Shown here: one piece after another, positions 22,019-31,790 of the stretch
How the letters are laid out: each line of letters begins with the position of its first letter
Numbering within the stretch: the first letter of the stretch is position 1
From: DASZHJ01 sp035604335
GTDB taxonomy: Bacteria > Pseudomonadota > Alphaproteobacteria > ATCC43930 > CGMCC-115725
DNA length: 36,444 bases
Reading direction: 5' to 3'
NCBI GenBank assembly: GCA_035604335.1
Contig: DATNIT010000155.1
Span: 1-36,444 of the forward strand
Notes under the pieces: model-generated
Database searches by the model: none
Seen by the model: only the letters and a program-made list of their open reading frames with translations
What the model was told of the DNA's origin: nothing
Made by a program: the position numbers and the translations under genes

Positions 22019-23701
22019 TCAGGCCCTCGTCAGCGGCTTGTAGCGGATGCGGTGCGGCTGGTCGGCGGCGGCGCCGAGCCGGCGTTTGCGGTCGGCTTCG
22101 TAGTCCTGATAATTCCCCTCGAACCACACGACCTGGCTGTCGCCCTCGAACGAGAGCATGTGGGTGGCGATGCGGTCCAGGAACCAGCGGTCGTGGCTGA
22201 TCACGGCGACGCAGCCGGGAAACTCGACGATGGCATCCTCCAGCGCGCGCAGCGTATCGACGTCGAGATCGTTGGTGGGCTCGTCGAGCAGGATGACGTT
22301 GGCGCCGGACTTCAGCATCTTGGCGAGATGGACGCGATTGCGCTCGCCGCCCGAGAGCTGCCCGACCTTCTTCTGCTGGTCTGAGCCGCGGAAATTGAAC
22401 AGCGAGCAATAGGCGCGGCTCGGCATCTTGCGGCGGCCGAGATCGATCTCGTCCTGGCCGCCCGAGATCTCCTCAAACACGGTCTTGGCGGGTGCCAGCG
22501 TATCGCGCGACTGGTCGACATACCCGAGCGTCACGGTCTCGCCGAGCCGCAATGAGCCGCGATCCGGCTTTTCCTGTCCGGTGATCATGCGGAAGAGCGT
22601 GGTCTTGCCGGCGCCGTTCGGGCCGATGATGCCGACGATGCCGCCGGGCGGCAGACGGAAGCTCAGATCCTCGATCAAGAGCTGGTCGCCGTACGCCTTG
22701 GCAAGGTGCTCGGCCTCGATCACGAGGTCGCCGAGGCGCGGGCCCGGCGGCAGCACGATCTGCGCGGTTTCCGGAGCTTTCTCGCGGCTCTGCGCCACCA
22801 GGCTTTCATAGGCCTGGATGCGCGCCTTGCTCTTGGCCTGGCGGGCGCGCGGGCTCTGGCGCACCCATTCGAGCTCGCGCTCGAGGGTGCGCTGGCGCGC
22901 GGCTTCCTGCTTGCCTTCCTGGGCCAGCCGCTTTTGCTTCTGCTCGAGCCAGCCGGAGTAGTTGCCCTCGTAGGGAATGCCGCGGCCGCGGTCGAGCTCG
23001 AGGATCCAGCCCGCGACGTCGTCGAGGAAATACCGGTCGTGGGTCACGGTCACCACCGTGCCCGGGTATTCCGCGAGGAAGCGCTGCAGCCACGCGACGG
23101 ACTCCGCGTCGAGATGATTGGTGGGCTCGTCCAGCAGCAGCAGATCGGGGCGCTGCAGGAGCAACCGGCAGAGCGCCACGCGGCGACGCTCGCCGCCCGA
23201 GAGCTTGCTCACATCGGCATCGCCGGCCGGACAGCGCAGCGCATCCATGGCGATCTCGATGGTCCGGTCGAGCTCCCAGCCGTTGACCGCGTCGATCTTC
23301 TCCTGCAGCTCGCCTTGCTCGACGAGCAGGTCGTTCATCTCCTGGTCCGAGAGCGGCTCGCCGAGTTTCGCGCTCACGGCCTCGAAGCGCTCGAGCAGCG
23401 CCTTGGTGCCGGCCATGCCTTCAACAACGTTGCCGGCCACGTCCTTCGCGGGATCGAGCGCCGGCTCCTGGGCGAGATAGCCGACCTTGGCGCCCTCGGC
23501 CGCCCAGGCTTCGCCCGCGAACTCGGTCTCCACGCCCGCCATGATCTTGAGCAGCGTCGACTTGCCGGCGCCGTTCGGGCCGAGCACGCCGATCTTGGCG
23601 CCCGGCAGGAACGACAGCCAGACGTCCTTCAACACCTCGCGCCCGCCCGGATAGGTCTTGGAGAGACCCTTCATCACATAGATGTACTGGTAGGCGGCCA
23701 T
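22019..23701 (-). CDS. ettA: Energy-dependent translational throttle protein EttA (ABC-F)
   Basis: Soluble ABC-F ATPase that binds the ribosomal E site and gates entry into elongation according to ATP/ADP ratio. The 560 residues hold two ATPase domains: Walker A GPNGAGKST twice (about 40 and 358), signatures LSGGERRRVALCR and LSGGERNRVHLAK, and Walker B LLLLDEPTNHLD and VILLDEPTNDLD. The EttA-type N-terminus (YQYIYVMKGLSKTYPGG) and the arm inserted in domain 1 distinguish it from Uup and YheS. The C-terminus reads HRIRYKPLTRA, as in EttA. It is a single gene, convergent with mlaC (19 bp between stops). Confidence 0.95.
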   Translation of the reverse strand: MAAYQYIYVMKGLSKTYPGGREVLKDVWLSFLPGAKIGVLGPNGAGKSTLLKIMAGVETEFAGEAWAAEGAKVGYLAQEPALDPAKDVAGNVVEGMAGTKALLERFEAVSAKLGEPLSDQEMNDLLVEQGELQEKIDAVNGWELDRTIEIAMDALRCPAGDADVSKLSGGERRRVALCRLLLQRPDLLLLDEPTNHLDAESVAWLQRFLAEYPGTVVTVTHDRYFLDDVAGWILELDRGRGIPYEGNYSGWLEQKQKRLAQEGKQEAARQRTLERELEWVRQSPRARQAKSKARIQAYESLVAQSREKAPETAQIVLPPGPRLGDLVIEAEHLAKAYGDQLLIEDLSFRLPPGGIVGIIGPNGAGKTTLFRMITGQEKPDRGSLRLGETVTLGYVDQSRDTLAPAKTVFEEISGGQDEIDLGRRKMPSRAYCSLFNFRGSDQQKKVGQLSGGERNRVHLAKMLKSGANVILLDEPTNDLDVDTLRALEDAIVEFPGCVAVISHDRWFLDRIATHMLSFEGDSQVVWFEGNYQDYEADRKRRLGAAADQPHRIRYKPLTRA

Positions 23702-23824
23702 GCGAGAGGACTCCGGGAGTGACGGCGGCTGCGAGGGGGTTGGGGGTAGCCATCGCCCCCGGAGGCGTCAAGGTCTTTGTGGCGCGCTAGGGCGCGAACT
23801 CGAGCGAGCAGCCCAATGATCGTG

Positions 23825-25468
23825 TCAGCCGCTGAGGGCGAACCCCTCGTAGCCCCTCGCGGCGATTTCGGCGCAGATCTCCCGATACCGCGCCATTCCG
23901 CCCGCATAAGGCATGAAGACTCGCGGCTTGCCGGGCACGTTGGCCCCGAAATACCAGGAATGCGTGGCCAGCGGCAGCAGCGTGGCGTTCGCCGCCGCGT
24001 TGACCTGCTCTAGCCATTGGTCCGCCGCCTCGGATCTGGCTTCGATGCATTGGAGTCCATGTTCGCGCATGTGCGCGATGCAGTCGGTGATCCATTCGAC
24101 ATGCTGTTCAATCGCGACCGGCATGTTGCAGAGCACGGACGGGCTGCCCGGACCGGTTACGGTGAAGAGATTGGGAAAGCCGGCGATCTGCAGACCGAGA
24201 TAGCTGCGCGGACCGACGCGCCATGCGTCCCTCAACGCAATGCCGTCGCGGCCGGTTATCTCGAGCTTCAGCAACGGGCCGGTCATCGCATCGAACCCGG
24301 TGGCGAAAACGATGATGTCGAGATCGAACGCGGCATCGCGCGTCGCGATCCCAGTCGGCGTGATGCGCTCGATGGGCGACGCGCGCAAATCGACCAGCGA
24401 GACGTTTGCGCGGTTGAAGGTCTCGAAATAGCCGGTGTCGATGGGCGGGCGCTTGGCCGCGTAGGGATGATCGATATCCGACAGCGCCGCCGCCGTCTTG
24501 TCATCCTTCACGATCTCGCGGATCTTGGCGCGGATGAACGAAGCCGCCGTGTCGTTCGCCGCCCTGTCGACCATCAGGTCCTGGAACGTGGCGCGGAACT
24601 GCAGGCCCCCCTTCTCCCAGGCCGCCTCGTAGAGAGCCTGGCGCTCCTCCGGCGTGACGTCGAAGGTCAACCGGTCGGAGATGGTGAAAGCATGGCCGTT
24701 CGTGGTGGCGCGCATGACGCGCCTGATCTCGGCAGCGTTCGCCTTGACATAGCGCTTGAACTCGGCGGTCAGCGGCGCGTTGCGCGCGGGCACGCTGTAA
24801 TTCGCCGTGCGCTGGAAGACCGTGAGATGGGCAGCCGTCTCGGCGATCACCGGCGCGGCCTGGATGCCGGTGGAGCCGGTGCCGATCATGCCCACGCGCT
24901 TGCCGGTGAAATCCACGCCGTCATGCGGCCATTGCCCGGTGTGGTACCAGTCTCCCGCGAAGTCGTCGAGGCCGGGAATGTTCGGGATATTCGCCGCGGA
25001 CAGGCAGCCGACGGCGGCGATCAGGAACTTCGCCGAGAGCGTATCCCCGGCTTCGGTGGTCACAAGCCATCTATGCGTCGCCGCGTCGAAACGGGCCGCC
25101 GTCACGCGTGTACCGAAGCTTATGTCGCGCCGAAGGTCGAAGCGGTCCGCGACAAAGTTCAGGTAGCGAATGATCTCCGGCTGCTCCGGATAGCGCTCCG
25201 TCCATTCCCACTCCTGCAACAGTGCGTCGGAGAAGGAATAGCAATAGGAATGACTTTCGGAATCGCAGCGGGCGCCGGGATAGCGGTTCCAGTACCAGGT
25301 GCCGCCGACACCGTCGGCCGTCTCCAGCACGCGAACCGACAAGCCCAGCCGGTCGCACAGGCAGAGAAGTTGATAGAGACCCGCAAACCCCGCACCGACG
25401 ATCAGCGCATCGAACGTGCCCGTCACCGCCGACCTTGGTGTCGCTGAGTTCGTCTTGACGCTCGTCAT
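23825..25468 (-). CDS. Baeyer-Villiger-type flavin monooxygenase
   Basis: FAD/NADPH-dependent monooxygenase of 547 residues, the usual size of cyclohexanone-monooxygenase-like enzymes, which insert oxygen next to a ketone carbonyl. The FAD Rossmann motif is VGAGFAG (24-30). GGTWYWNRYPGARCDSES (55-72) is the family substrate/FAD segment. The Baeyer-Villiger fingerprint FxGxxxHxxxWP is complete at 170-181 (FAGDWYHTGQWP). The NADPH Rossmann motif is GTGSTG near 196-201. ATG 25468 is chosen; TTG 25477 is closer to a GGGAAGAG site and may be the true start. It is divergent from the Rieske oxygenase gene with 127 bp between them. The substrate is probably a cyclic or steroid-like ketone, by family only. 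Confidence 0.9.
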   Translation of the reverse strand: MTSVKTNSATPRSAVTGTFDALIVGAGFAGLYQLLCLCDRLGLSVRVLETADGVGGTWYWNRYPGARCDSESHSYCYSFSDALLQEWEWTERYPEQPEIIRYLNFVADRFDLRRDISFGTRVTAARFDAATHRWLVTTEAGDTLSAKFLIAAVGCLSAANIPNIPGLDDFAGDWYHTGQWPHDGVDFTGKRVGMIGTGSTGIQAAPVIAETAAHLTVFQRTANYSVPARNAPLTAEFKRYVKANAAEIRRVMRATTNGHAFTISDRLTFDVTPEERQALYEAAWEKGGLQFRATFQDLMVDRAANDTAASFIRAKIREIVKDDKTAAALSDIDHPYAAKRPPIDTGYFETFNRANVSLVDLRASPIERITPTGIATRDAAFDLDIIVFATGFDAMTGPLLKLEITGRDGIALRDAWRVGPRSYLGLQIAGFPNLFTVTGPGSPSVLCNMPVAIEQHVEWITDCIAHMREHGLQCIEARSEAADQWLEQVNAAANATLLPLATHSWYFGANVPGKPRVFMPYAGGMARYREICAEIAARGYEGFALSG

Positions 25469-25595
25469 CGATGCCAATGTCTCTTCCCGTTCAATGTTGC
25501 CGGCATAATGTCCTTCGTACCGCCCTCGATTGCCCGCGCACGGCTCGCCAATGGCACGGTGCCGTGATATCACACCGGCTAGTTTTGAGGAACGC

Positions 25596-26759
25596 ATGAC
25601 GGTCGATAACATCTTCGATCCCTCCCATTACGCCGATGTGCGGCGGCCCCTGGCGCAAGCGCGGACTTTGCCCAGCTGGTGCTACACCTCGGAGGCGTTC
25701 CACGAGCGCGAGATCCAACGGATCTTCATGAAGACGTGGAATTTCATCGATCGCATCGATGCGGTTCCCAATCCCGGCGACTATATCGCCGTCGATACCT
25801 TCGCGGGGCCCGTCATCGTCCTGCGCGATCGCGGGGGCAAACTGCGCGCCTTCGCGAACACCTGCCGGCACCGCGGCTCGCGCCTGCTGGTCGGCGGCGG
25901 CAATTGCCGTGGCATCGTCTGCCCCTATCACAGCTGGACCTACGGCTTGGATGGCGCGCTCCTGGGCGCCAAGGGCATGGAGCGGACAGCCGGCTTCGAT
26001 AGGAGCCAATACGGCCTCAAGCCGATCAGGCTGGAGACCTGGGGCGGCTTCATGTTCATCAATTTCGACGCGAATGCCGAGGGCTTGCTCGAGTCCCTGG
26101 GCGAGCTGCCGCAGAAATTCGCGAGCTACAAATTCGACGACATGGTCTGCACGCGGCGCAGCGAGTACGAGCTCGCCTGCAACTGGAAGCTCATCATCGA
26201 AAACGCTCACGAGGACTATCACACCCAAACCGTGCACCGGACCTCGCTCGGCAACCAAGTGACCGAGCCGGAATCGAGCCCGGTCGGCAACTGGGATGCC
26301 CTCTTCCTGCCGCTCGCGACATCGGTTGCCGTCCTGCCCGGCGAGCTCGCGCCATTCCCCCATATTCCTGGTCTCGAGGGAAAGCTGGCGCACGGCACCT
26401 ACTTCACGCTGCTCTATCCCGCCACACAGTTCGCCTGCGTGCAGGACTGCATGTGGTGGCTGAGGGTGACTCCCGTGAGCGCGATGGCCTGCCGCCTGAA
26501 CGTCGGATTCTGCTTTCCGAAATCGACCGCGGCGCGGCCCGATTTCGCGCAGGAGGTCGAGGCCTATTACCGGCGCTGGGACATCGGCATTGCCGAGGAC
26601 AACAGCACGGGCACGCTTCAGCAAGCGGGTCTACGCTCGCCTCTTTGCGAGCCGGGACCGCTCTCCTGGAAGGAGCCGAAGGTGCAAAGCATCGCGCTCT
26701 GGATCCTCGATCGCGTCTTGGATGAGCCGCAGGCGCTGTCGCCGCGTGCCGCGGAGTAA
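25596..26759 (+). CDS. Rieske non-heme iron oxygenase, large (alpha) subunit
   Basis: Oxygenase component of a ring-hydroxylating or demethylating system, 387 residues. The Rieske [2Fe-2S] ligands are Cys90 and His92 (CRH) and Cys109 and His112 (CPYH). The catalytic iron site is in NAHEDYHTQTVH, with His209 and His214 and an acidic partner at 206-207; the third ligand would lie in the C-terminal part (DIGIAEDN). ATG 25596 follows a GAGG site (25586-25590); the frame is open to 25530. No beta subunit, ferredoxin or reductase is adjacent, so electrons must come from elsewhere in the genome. Divergent pairing with the BVMO suggests a shared catabolic pathway. Confidence 0.9.
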   Translation: MTVDNIFDPSHYADVRRPLAQARTLPSWCYTSEAFHEREIQRIFMKTWNFIDRIDAVPNPGDYIAVDTFAGPVIVLRDRGGKLRAFANTCRHRGSRLLVGGGNCRGIVCPYHSWTYGLDGALLGAKGMERTAGFDRSQYGLKPIRLETWGGFMFINFDANAEGLLESLGELPQKFASYKFDDMVCTRRSEYELACNWKLIIENAHEDYHTQTVHRTSLGNQVTEPESSPVGNWDALFLPLATSVAVLPGELAPFPHIPGLEGKLAHGTYFTLLYPATQFACVQDCMWWLRVTPVSAMACRLNVGFCFPKSTAARPDFAQEVEAYYRRWDIGIAEDNSTGTLQQAGLRSPLCEPGPLSWKEPKVQSIALWILDRVLDEPQALSPRAAE

Positions 26760-26892
26760 CGCGACGAAGCAAGCGCGATTCCCGGAAACCTCCAAGGACC
26801 GGCTGACGCGCACGCCTGGCTGATCCGAGAGCTCGCCATAGAATATATATCCGGCGCAACTTTCGGCGTATGCCATCCGCTCGGGAATGGCG

Positions 26893-27876
26893 CTACGCGT
26901 CTGCGGACCGATCGACCGTCGCATCCACCTGCGCGATCAGCTCGGGCGGCAGAGGTCCCGCGGCGGCTGCGGCGATGCATTCCTCGAGTTCTCCCGGATT
27001 CTTTACGCCGAGGACAACCGTGTCGACGCCCGGGATCGAGAGCGCATAGCGGTGCGCAATCGCCGCCGGATTCTCTCCAAGCTCGACGCACAGCCGTCTG
27101 AACTTGGCGGCGCGCGCGTAGTCGCGGACCTCTTCGTGGTCGGGCGGCAGATCGCGGTCGATGGCGGCGGTGAGGGCGCCGGCTTGCACCGCGCGGATGC
27201 CCATGACGCCGACGCCGTTGGCTTTCGCCGCCGCGATCACCGCGCGCGGCTTGGCGGGACCTTCGAAGAATTTGAGCGAGCCCGGCGAGTCCAGGAGATT
27301 GGCGATGCATTGCACCGCCGCGGGCGCGGGACGATCGCTGAGGAGCTTGATGATGGTATCGGGATGCCCGATACCGGTCAGACCCCAGGCGCCGATCAGG
27401 CCTTCCGCCTTGAGACGCTCGAGCACGGGCCGGACGGTACCGACGAAGCGCGCGTAGGGTGTCATGCGCGTCGCCGCATTGGCGTGCCGCCGCATCGGGT
27501 GGTCATCCGGCACCACGTTCGAATGCAGGAGGAAGAGATCGAGACGCCTCAGGCGCAAACGCGCGAGGCTGTCCGCGATCGATTGGCGCAGCCGCGTCTC
27601 GACTTCGGCCGCGGGCGCATCGCCGAGCAGGCATTTGCTGGTGACGCGCACGCCGGCGGGGAGCCGGCCGCCGAAGGCCTCGCCCACGATGCTCTCCGCC
27701 TTGCCGTCGCCGTAGCGGGGTGCCAAGTCGAGCAGGTTGATGCCGGCGTCGACGGCGGCACGAACCGTGGCGATGCACTCCTCGTCGGTCGTGGCGCCCC
27801 AGAGCATGCCGATGCCGCCGCCGCCGAGGGTGAGCGCGCTGACCGACGGCTGAGAGCCGAAAGGATGCAGCTTCAT
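26893..27876 (-). CDS. Aldo/keto reductase
   Basis: NAD(P)H-dependent oxidoreductase of 327 residues with the TIM-barrel signatures of the family. The catalytic tetrad is present: Asp50 and Tyr55 (LDLAPRYGDG), Lys81 (VTSKCLL) and His118 (LFLLHSN). The C-terminal region holds the cofactor-binding segment around IPGVDTVVLGVKNPGELEE. An AAGGAA site precedes ATG 27876. It faces the GST-like gene across 111 bp and is convergent with the Rieske gene (133 bp between stops). It could reduce a carbonyl made by the neighbouring oxygenases, but it could equally be an independent enzyme. Confidence 0.9.
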   Translation of the reverse strand: MKLHPFGSQPSVSALTLGGGGIGMLWGATTDEECIATVRAAVDAGINLLDLAPRYGDGKAESIVGEAFGGRLPAGVRVTSKCLLGDAPAAEVETRLRQSIADSLARLRLRRLDLFLLHSNVVPDDHPMRRHANAATRMTPYARFVGTVRPVLERLKAEGLIGAWGLTGIGHPDTIIKLLSDRPAPAAVQCIANLLDSPGSLKFFEGPAKPRAVIAAAKANGVGVMGIRAVQAGALTAAIDRDLPPDHEEVRDYARAAKFRRLCVELGENPAAIAHRYALSIPGVDTVVLGVKNPGELEECIAAAAAGPLPPELIAQVDATVDRSADA

Positions 27877-27987
27877 GAGATGGTTCCTTCCAGGTGTGCG
27901 CGCCTAATTACCAGCAAGGTAGTTGCGTGGCCAAGGCACCATCACCACGATCGGGCGATCGCCCTCGCTCAATCGGTGGATCCCGCC

Positions 27988-28605
27988 ATGAAACTCCTCT
28001 ATCAGACGCATTCGCCCTATGCCCGCCAGGTGCTGGTGCTCGCCCATGAAACCGGCCTCGCCGACCGGCTGGAGGTGTGTCATCACGAGACCAGCCCGAC
28101 CCGGCGCAACGAAGCGGTGTTCGCCGTCAATCCCTTGGGTAAGGTGCCCGCGCTGGTCCTCGACGACGGCCTCGCGCTCTTCGACTCCGCTGTCATCTGC
28201 GACTACCTCGACGGCGTGCATGGCGGACCCCGGCTGATCCCGCTGTCGGGCCCCGCCCGCTGGCTGGCGCTGCGGCGGCAGGCAATAGCGCATGGCATCG
28301 CCGATGCCGGCGGCGCGGTCCGCCAGGAGACCGAGCGGCGCCCCGCGCCCTATCGCTACCCGGCGATGCGCGACGGCCAGGCCCAGAAGCTGGTCGCGGC
28401 CTACGATTTCCTGGAGCAGCAATCGGCGCTCGACGGCCCGCTCGACATCGGCCACATCGCGCTGGCGACGGCGCTGAGCTGGATCGAGTTCCGCAATCTG
28501 CCGGGATTCCGCGCTGGCCGTGGGCACCTCGAAAGCTGGTATGATCGTTTTGCAAGACGCCCGTCGATGCTGGCAACGCCGCTCGCGGGCGAGGTCGTGG
28601 ACTAA
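27988..28605 (+). CDS. Glutathione S-transferase family protein
   Basis: A 205-residue protein with an N-terminal thioredoxin-like domain (MKLLYQTHSPYARQVLVLAH), the cis-proline loop NPLGKVPALVL and the DSAVICDYLD glutathione gamma-Glu-binding motif, followed by an all-helical C-terminal domain ending ESWYDRFARRPSM. Ser9 in the HSPYAR segment is the likely thiol-activating residue. The frame is open far upstream, but ATG 27988 is the natural start. Its TAA overlaps the stop of the RND gene on the opposite strand (CTAA at 28602-28605). Detoxification of an electrophilic intermediate is possible but not shown. Confidence 0.88.
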   Translation: MKLLYQTHSPYARQVLVLAHETGLADRLEVCHHETSPTRRNEAVFAVNPLGKVPALVLDDGLALFDSAVICDYLDGVHGGPRLIPLSGPARWLALRRQAIAHGIADAGGAVRQETERRPAPYRYPAMRDGQAQKLVAAYDFLEQQSALDGPLDIGHIALATALSWIEFRNLPGFRAGRGHLESWYDRFARRPSMLATPLAGEVVD

Positions 28606-31600
28606 CGCGGCGGCGCTTCCACCGCGGGCGCGGGCACGGCGGCGCGGGAGCGGCGGCCGAACCAGCCGCGGATCACCACGTAGAACGCCGGCGTGAAGAT
28701 CAGGCCGAAGCCGGTGACGCCCAGCATGCCGAAGAAGACCGCGGTGCCCAGCGACTGGCGCATCTCCGAGCCGGCGCCGGTGGCGATCGCCAGCGGCACC
28801 ACGCCCAGGATGAAGGCGAAGGAGGTCATCAGGATCGGCCGGAGCCGCGTGCGCGCCGCCTGCATCGCCGCCTCGAAGCGGTCGTGGCCCTGCGCCTCGG
28901 CCTGACGCGCGAACTCGACGATCAGGATCGCGTTCTTCGCGGCGAGCCCGATCAGCACGATGAAGCCGATCTGGCCGAGGATGTTCACGTCGAAGCCGCG
29001 GAGCAGTAATCCGCTCACGCCTGCGAGCAGACACATCGGCACGATCAGCACCACCGAGAGCGGCAAGGCCCAGCTCTCGTATTGCGCCGCGAGCACCAGG
29101 AAGACGAAGACCACCGACGCCCCGAAGACCAGCAGCCCCGTGTTGCCCACCAATTTCTCCTGGTAGGCGAGCTCGGTCCACTCGTAGCCGAAACCGTCGG
29201 GCAGGCGCTCGCTCGCCAAGCGCTCCATGGCCGCCAGCGCATAGCCGGTCGAATATCCCGGCAAGCTGTTGCCCTGCACCTCGGCGGCGGGATAGAGGTT
29301 GTAGCGCGCGACGCGATAGGGACCCGTGATGTCGCGGAAGGTCGCCACGGACCCGATCGGCACCATCTGGCCGTTATTGTTGCGGGTTTTGAGATTGGCG
29401 ACGTCGCGGGGATCCTCGCGGAATTGGCCATCGGCCTGCGCGGTCACGCGGTAGGTGTGGCCGAGATAATTGAAGTCGTTGACGTAGGCGGAGCCCAGAT
29501 AGACCTCGAGCGCCTCGAACACCCTGTCGGCGGGCACACCCAAGATCTCCGACTTCACGCGATCGATATCGGCGTAAAGCTTCGGCGTGCGCGTGTTGAA
29601 GAGCGAGAACACGCCGGAGAGGCCGGGCACCTGATTCGCGGCGCCCACGATGTCCTGGGTCGCCGCCTCCAGCGCCTGCAGGCCGCGGCTGCGCTTGTCC
29701 TGCACCATCATCTTGAAGCCGCCGGCATTGCCGATGCCGCGCACCGGCGGCGGCGGGATCACGATGATGAAGGCCTCCTGGATCGTCGAGAGCCGCGCGC
29801 GCAGGCTCGCCAGCACGCGGTCGGCGGAAAGCCCCTTGCCGACCCGATCCGCGAACGGCGCGAGCGCCGCGAAGATCGCGCCGGCGTTCGGCGCGTTGGT
29901 GAAGGTCGCGCCGTCGAGTCCGGCGAAGGGCACGGCGTGGATCACGCCCTCGGTGCCCAGGATGATCTTCGTGGCGTTGCGGACCACCGCGTCCGTGCGC
30001 TCGAGGGAGGCGCCCGGCGGCAACTGGATCACCGTGATGAGATAGCCCAGGTCCTGCTGCGGGATGAAGCCCGTGGGCGCGCGCTCGAACTGCCAGCCCG
30101 TGAGGCCGATGAGGCCGGCATAGACCACCAGCACGATGGCACTCCGCCGGACCAGCGCGCCGGTAAAGCCGCCGTATCCCGAGGACAAGCGGTCGAAGCC
30201 GGCATTGAAGCCGCGGAAAAAGCGCCGGATCGGCGCCCCCAGCGCGGATGACGCCGGCGGATGCGCCTCGTGCGGCTTGAACAGGAGCGCGCAGAGCGCC
30301 GGGCTCAGGGTCAGCGAGACGATGCACGAGATCACCGTGGCGGACGCGATGGTGACCGCGAATTGCCGGAAGAACTGGCCGGAGATGCCCGTGATGAAGG
30401 CCGCCGGGATAAACACCGCCGACAGCACCAGGGCAATGGCGATGAGCGCGCCGCCGACCTCGTTCATGGTCTCGTGCGCGGCATCGCGCGGCGACATGCC
30501 CTCGCGGATGATCCGCTCGACGTTCTCCACCACCACGATGGCGTCGTCGACCACGATGCCGATCGCCAGCACCAGCCCGAAGAGCGACAGGTTGTTGAGC
30601 GAGAAGCCCGCCGCCGCCAACACCAGGAACGTGCCGATCAGCGAGATCGGGATCGCCACGATCGGGATGATCGAGGCCCGCCAGGTCTGCAGGAACAGGA
30701 TCACCACCACCACGACCAGGATCACCGCCTCGCCCATGGTGCGGAAGACTTCGCGAACCGATTCCGCGATGAACTGCGTGGGGTTGTAGACGATGTCGTA
30801 CCTGAGCCCGGGCGGGAACGCCTTCGCGAGAGTTTGCATGGCGGCGAGCACGCGGTCGGCGGTGGCGAGCGCGTTCGACCCCGGAAGCTGATAGATCAAC
30901 AGCGGCACCGCTTGCCGGTCGTCGAGATAGCCGTTGGCGTTGTAGTCCTGCGCGCCGAGCTCGACGCGCCCGACATCGCGCACGCGGGTGACGCGGCCAT
31001 TGGCGTCCGTGCGCACGATGATGTTCTCGAACTGCCGCGGATCGGTGAGCCGCCCCAGCGTCTCCACGTTGATCTCGAAGGCGCCGGATTTCGGCACCGG
31101 CGGCTCGTTGAGCACGCCCGAGGCGACCTGCACGTTCTGCCCCTGCAGCGCCGTCACCACGTCGCCCGCGGTGAGGCCGCGGGCCGCCACCTTGTCGGGA
31201 TCGAGCCAGATCCGCATGGAATAGTCGCGGGCGCCGAACACGCGCACGTCGCCGACGCCGTTGATCCGCGCCAGCACGTCTTTCACCTGCAGCGTCGCGT
31301 AGTTGGAGATGTAGAGCTGGTCGCGCGACGCGTCGGGCGAGCTCAGATGGATCACCATCATGAGGTCCGGCGAATTTTTGCGCACGGTGATGCCGACACG
31401 CTGCACCTCCGTCGGCAGCTGGGGCTGCGCCACCGCCACGCGATTCTGGACCAGCACCTGGGCGATATCGAGATCGGTGCCGAGCGCGAAGGTCACGGTC
31501 AGCTGGAGATTGCCGTCGCTGGTCGCCTGCGACGTCATGTAGAGCATGTTCTCGACGCCGTTGATGCCTTCCTCGAGGGGCGTGGCGACGCTATCGCTCA

Positions 31601-31775
31601 CCACCTGCGCGGAGGCGCCCGGATAGTTCGCGCTGATCACGATGGTGGGCGGCGCGATGTCAGGGTATTGCGCCACGGGCAGCGAGAAATAGGCGATGCC
31701 GCCCAGCAGCGTGATGAAGGTCGAGACGACCATCGCGAAGATCGGACGGTCGATGAAGAAGTGCGAGAGGTTCAT
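28602..31775 (-). CDS. RND efflux pump inner-membrane transporter, HAE-1 (AcrB-like) family
   Basis: Proton-driven multidrug efflux pump of 1057 residues, the usual length. It opens with MNLSHFFIDRPIFAMVVSTF, has large periplasmic loops after membrane helices 1 and 7, and carries the helix-4 proton-relay pair in GIVVDDAIVVVENVER. The second half repeats the fold (AILIVEFARQAEAQG near helix 10). QNVQVASGVLNEPP and QQDLGYLITVIQLPPGASLERT are typical of AcrB/MexB-class pumps. It lies 15 bp downstream of its periplasmic adaptor gene. No outer-membrane channel gene is present, so a TolC/OprM-type partner must be encoded elsewhere. Drugs, solvents or aromatic compounds are likely substrates by family. 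Confidence 0.95.
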   Translation of the reverse strand: MNLSHFFIDRPIFAMVVSTFITLLGGIAYFSLPVAQYPDIAPPTIVISANYPGASAQVVSDSVATPLEEGINGVENMLYMTSQATSDGNLQLTVTFALGTDLDIAQVLVQNRVAVAQPQLPTEVQRVGITVRKNSPDLMMVIHLSSPDASRDQLYISNYATLQVKDVLARINGVGDVRVFGARDYSMRIWLDPDKVAARGLTAGDVVTALQGQNVQVASGVLNEPPVPKSGAFEINVETLGRLTDPRQFENIIVRTDANGRVTRVRDVGRVELGAQDYNANGYLDDRQAVPLLIYQLPGSNALATADRVLAAMQTLAKAFPPGLRYDIVYNPTQFIAESVREVFRTMGEAVILVVVVVILFLQTWRASIIPIVAIPISLIGTFLVLAAAGFSLNNLSLFGLVLAIGIVVDDAIVVVENVERIIREGMSPRDAAHETMNEVGGALIAIALVLSAVFIPAAFITGISGQFFRQFAVTIASATVISCIVSLTLSPALCALLFKPHEAHPPASSALGAPIRRFFRGFNAGFDRLSSGYGGFTGALVRRSAIVLVVYAGLIGLTGWQFERAPTGFIPQQDLGYLITVIQLPPGASLERTDAVVRNATKIILGTEGVIHAVPFAGLDGATFTNAPNAGAIFAALAPFADRVGKGLSADRVLASLRARLSTIQEAFIIVIPPPPVRGIGNAGGFKMMVQDKRSRGLQALEAATQDIVGAANQVPGLSGVFSLFNTRTPKLYADIDRVKSEILGVPADRVFEALEVYLGSAYVNDFNYLGHTYRVTAQADGQFREDPRDVANLKTRNNNGQMVPIGSVATFRDITGPYRVARYNLYPAAEVQGNSLPGYSTGYALAAMERLASERLPDGFGYEWTELAYQEKLVGNTGLLVFGASVVFVFLVLAAQYESWALPLSVVLIVPMCLLAGVSGLLLRGFDVNILGQIGFIVLIGLAAKNAILIVEFARQAEAQGHDRFEAAMQAARTRLRPILMTSFAFILGVVPLAIATGAGSEMRQSLGTAVFFGMLGVTGFGLIFTPAFYVVIRGWFGRRSRAAVPAPAVEAPPR

Positions 31776-31790
31776 CGGGGGCGCGCCGGC

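Noticed and set aside
26887..27987. N-terminal extension of 367 codons on the GST-like gene
   Set aside because: It runs antisense through the aldo/keto reductase, which has a complete catalytic tetrad; the GST fold begins exactly at ATG 27988.
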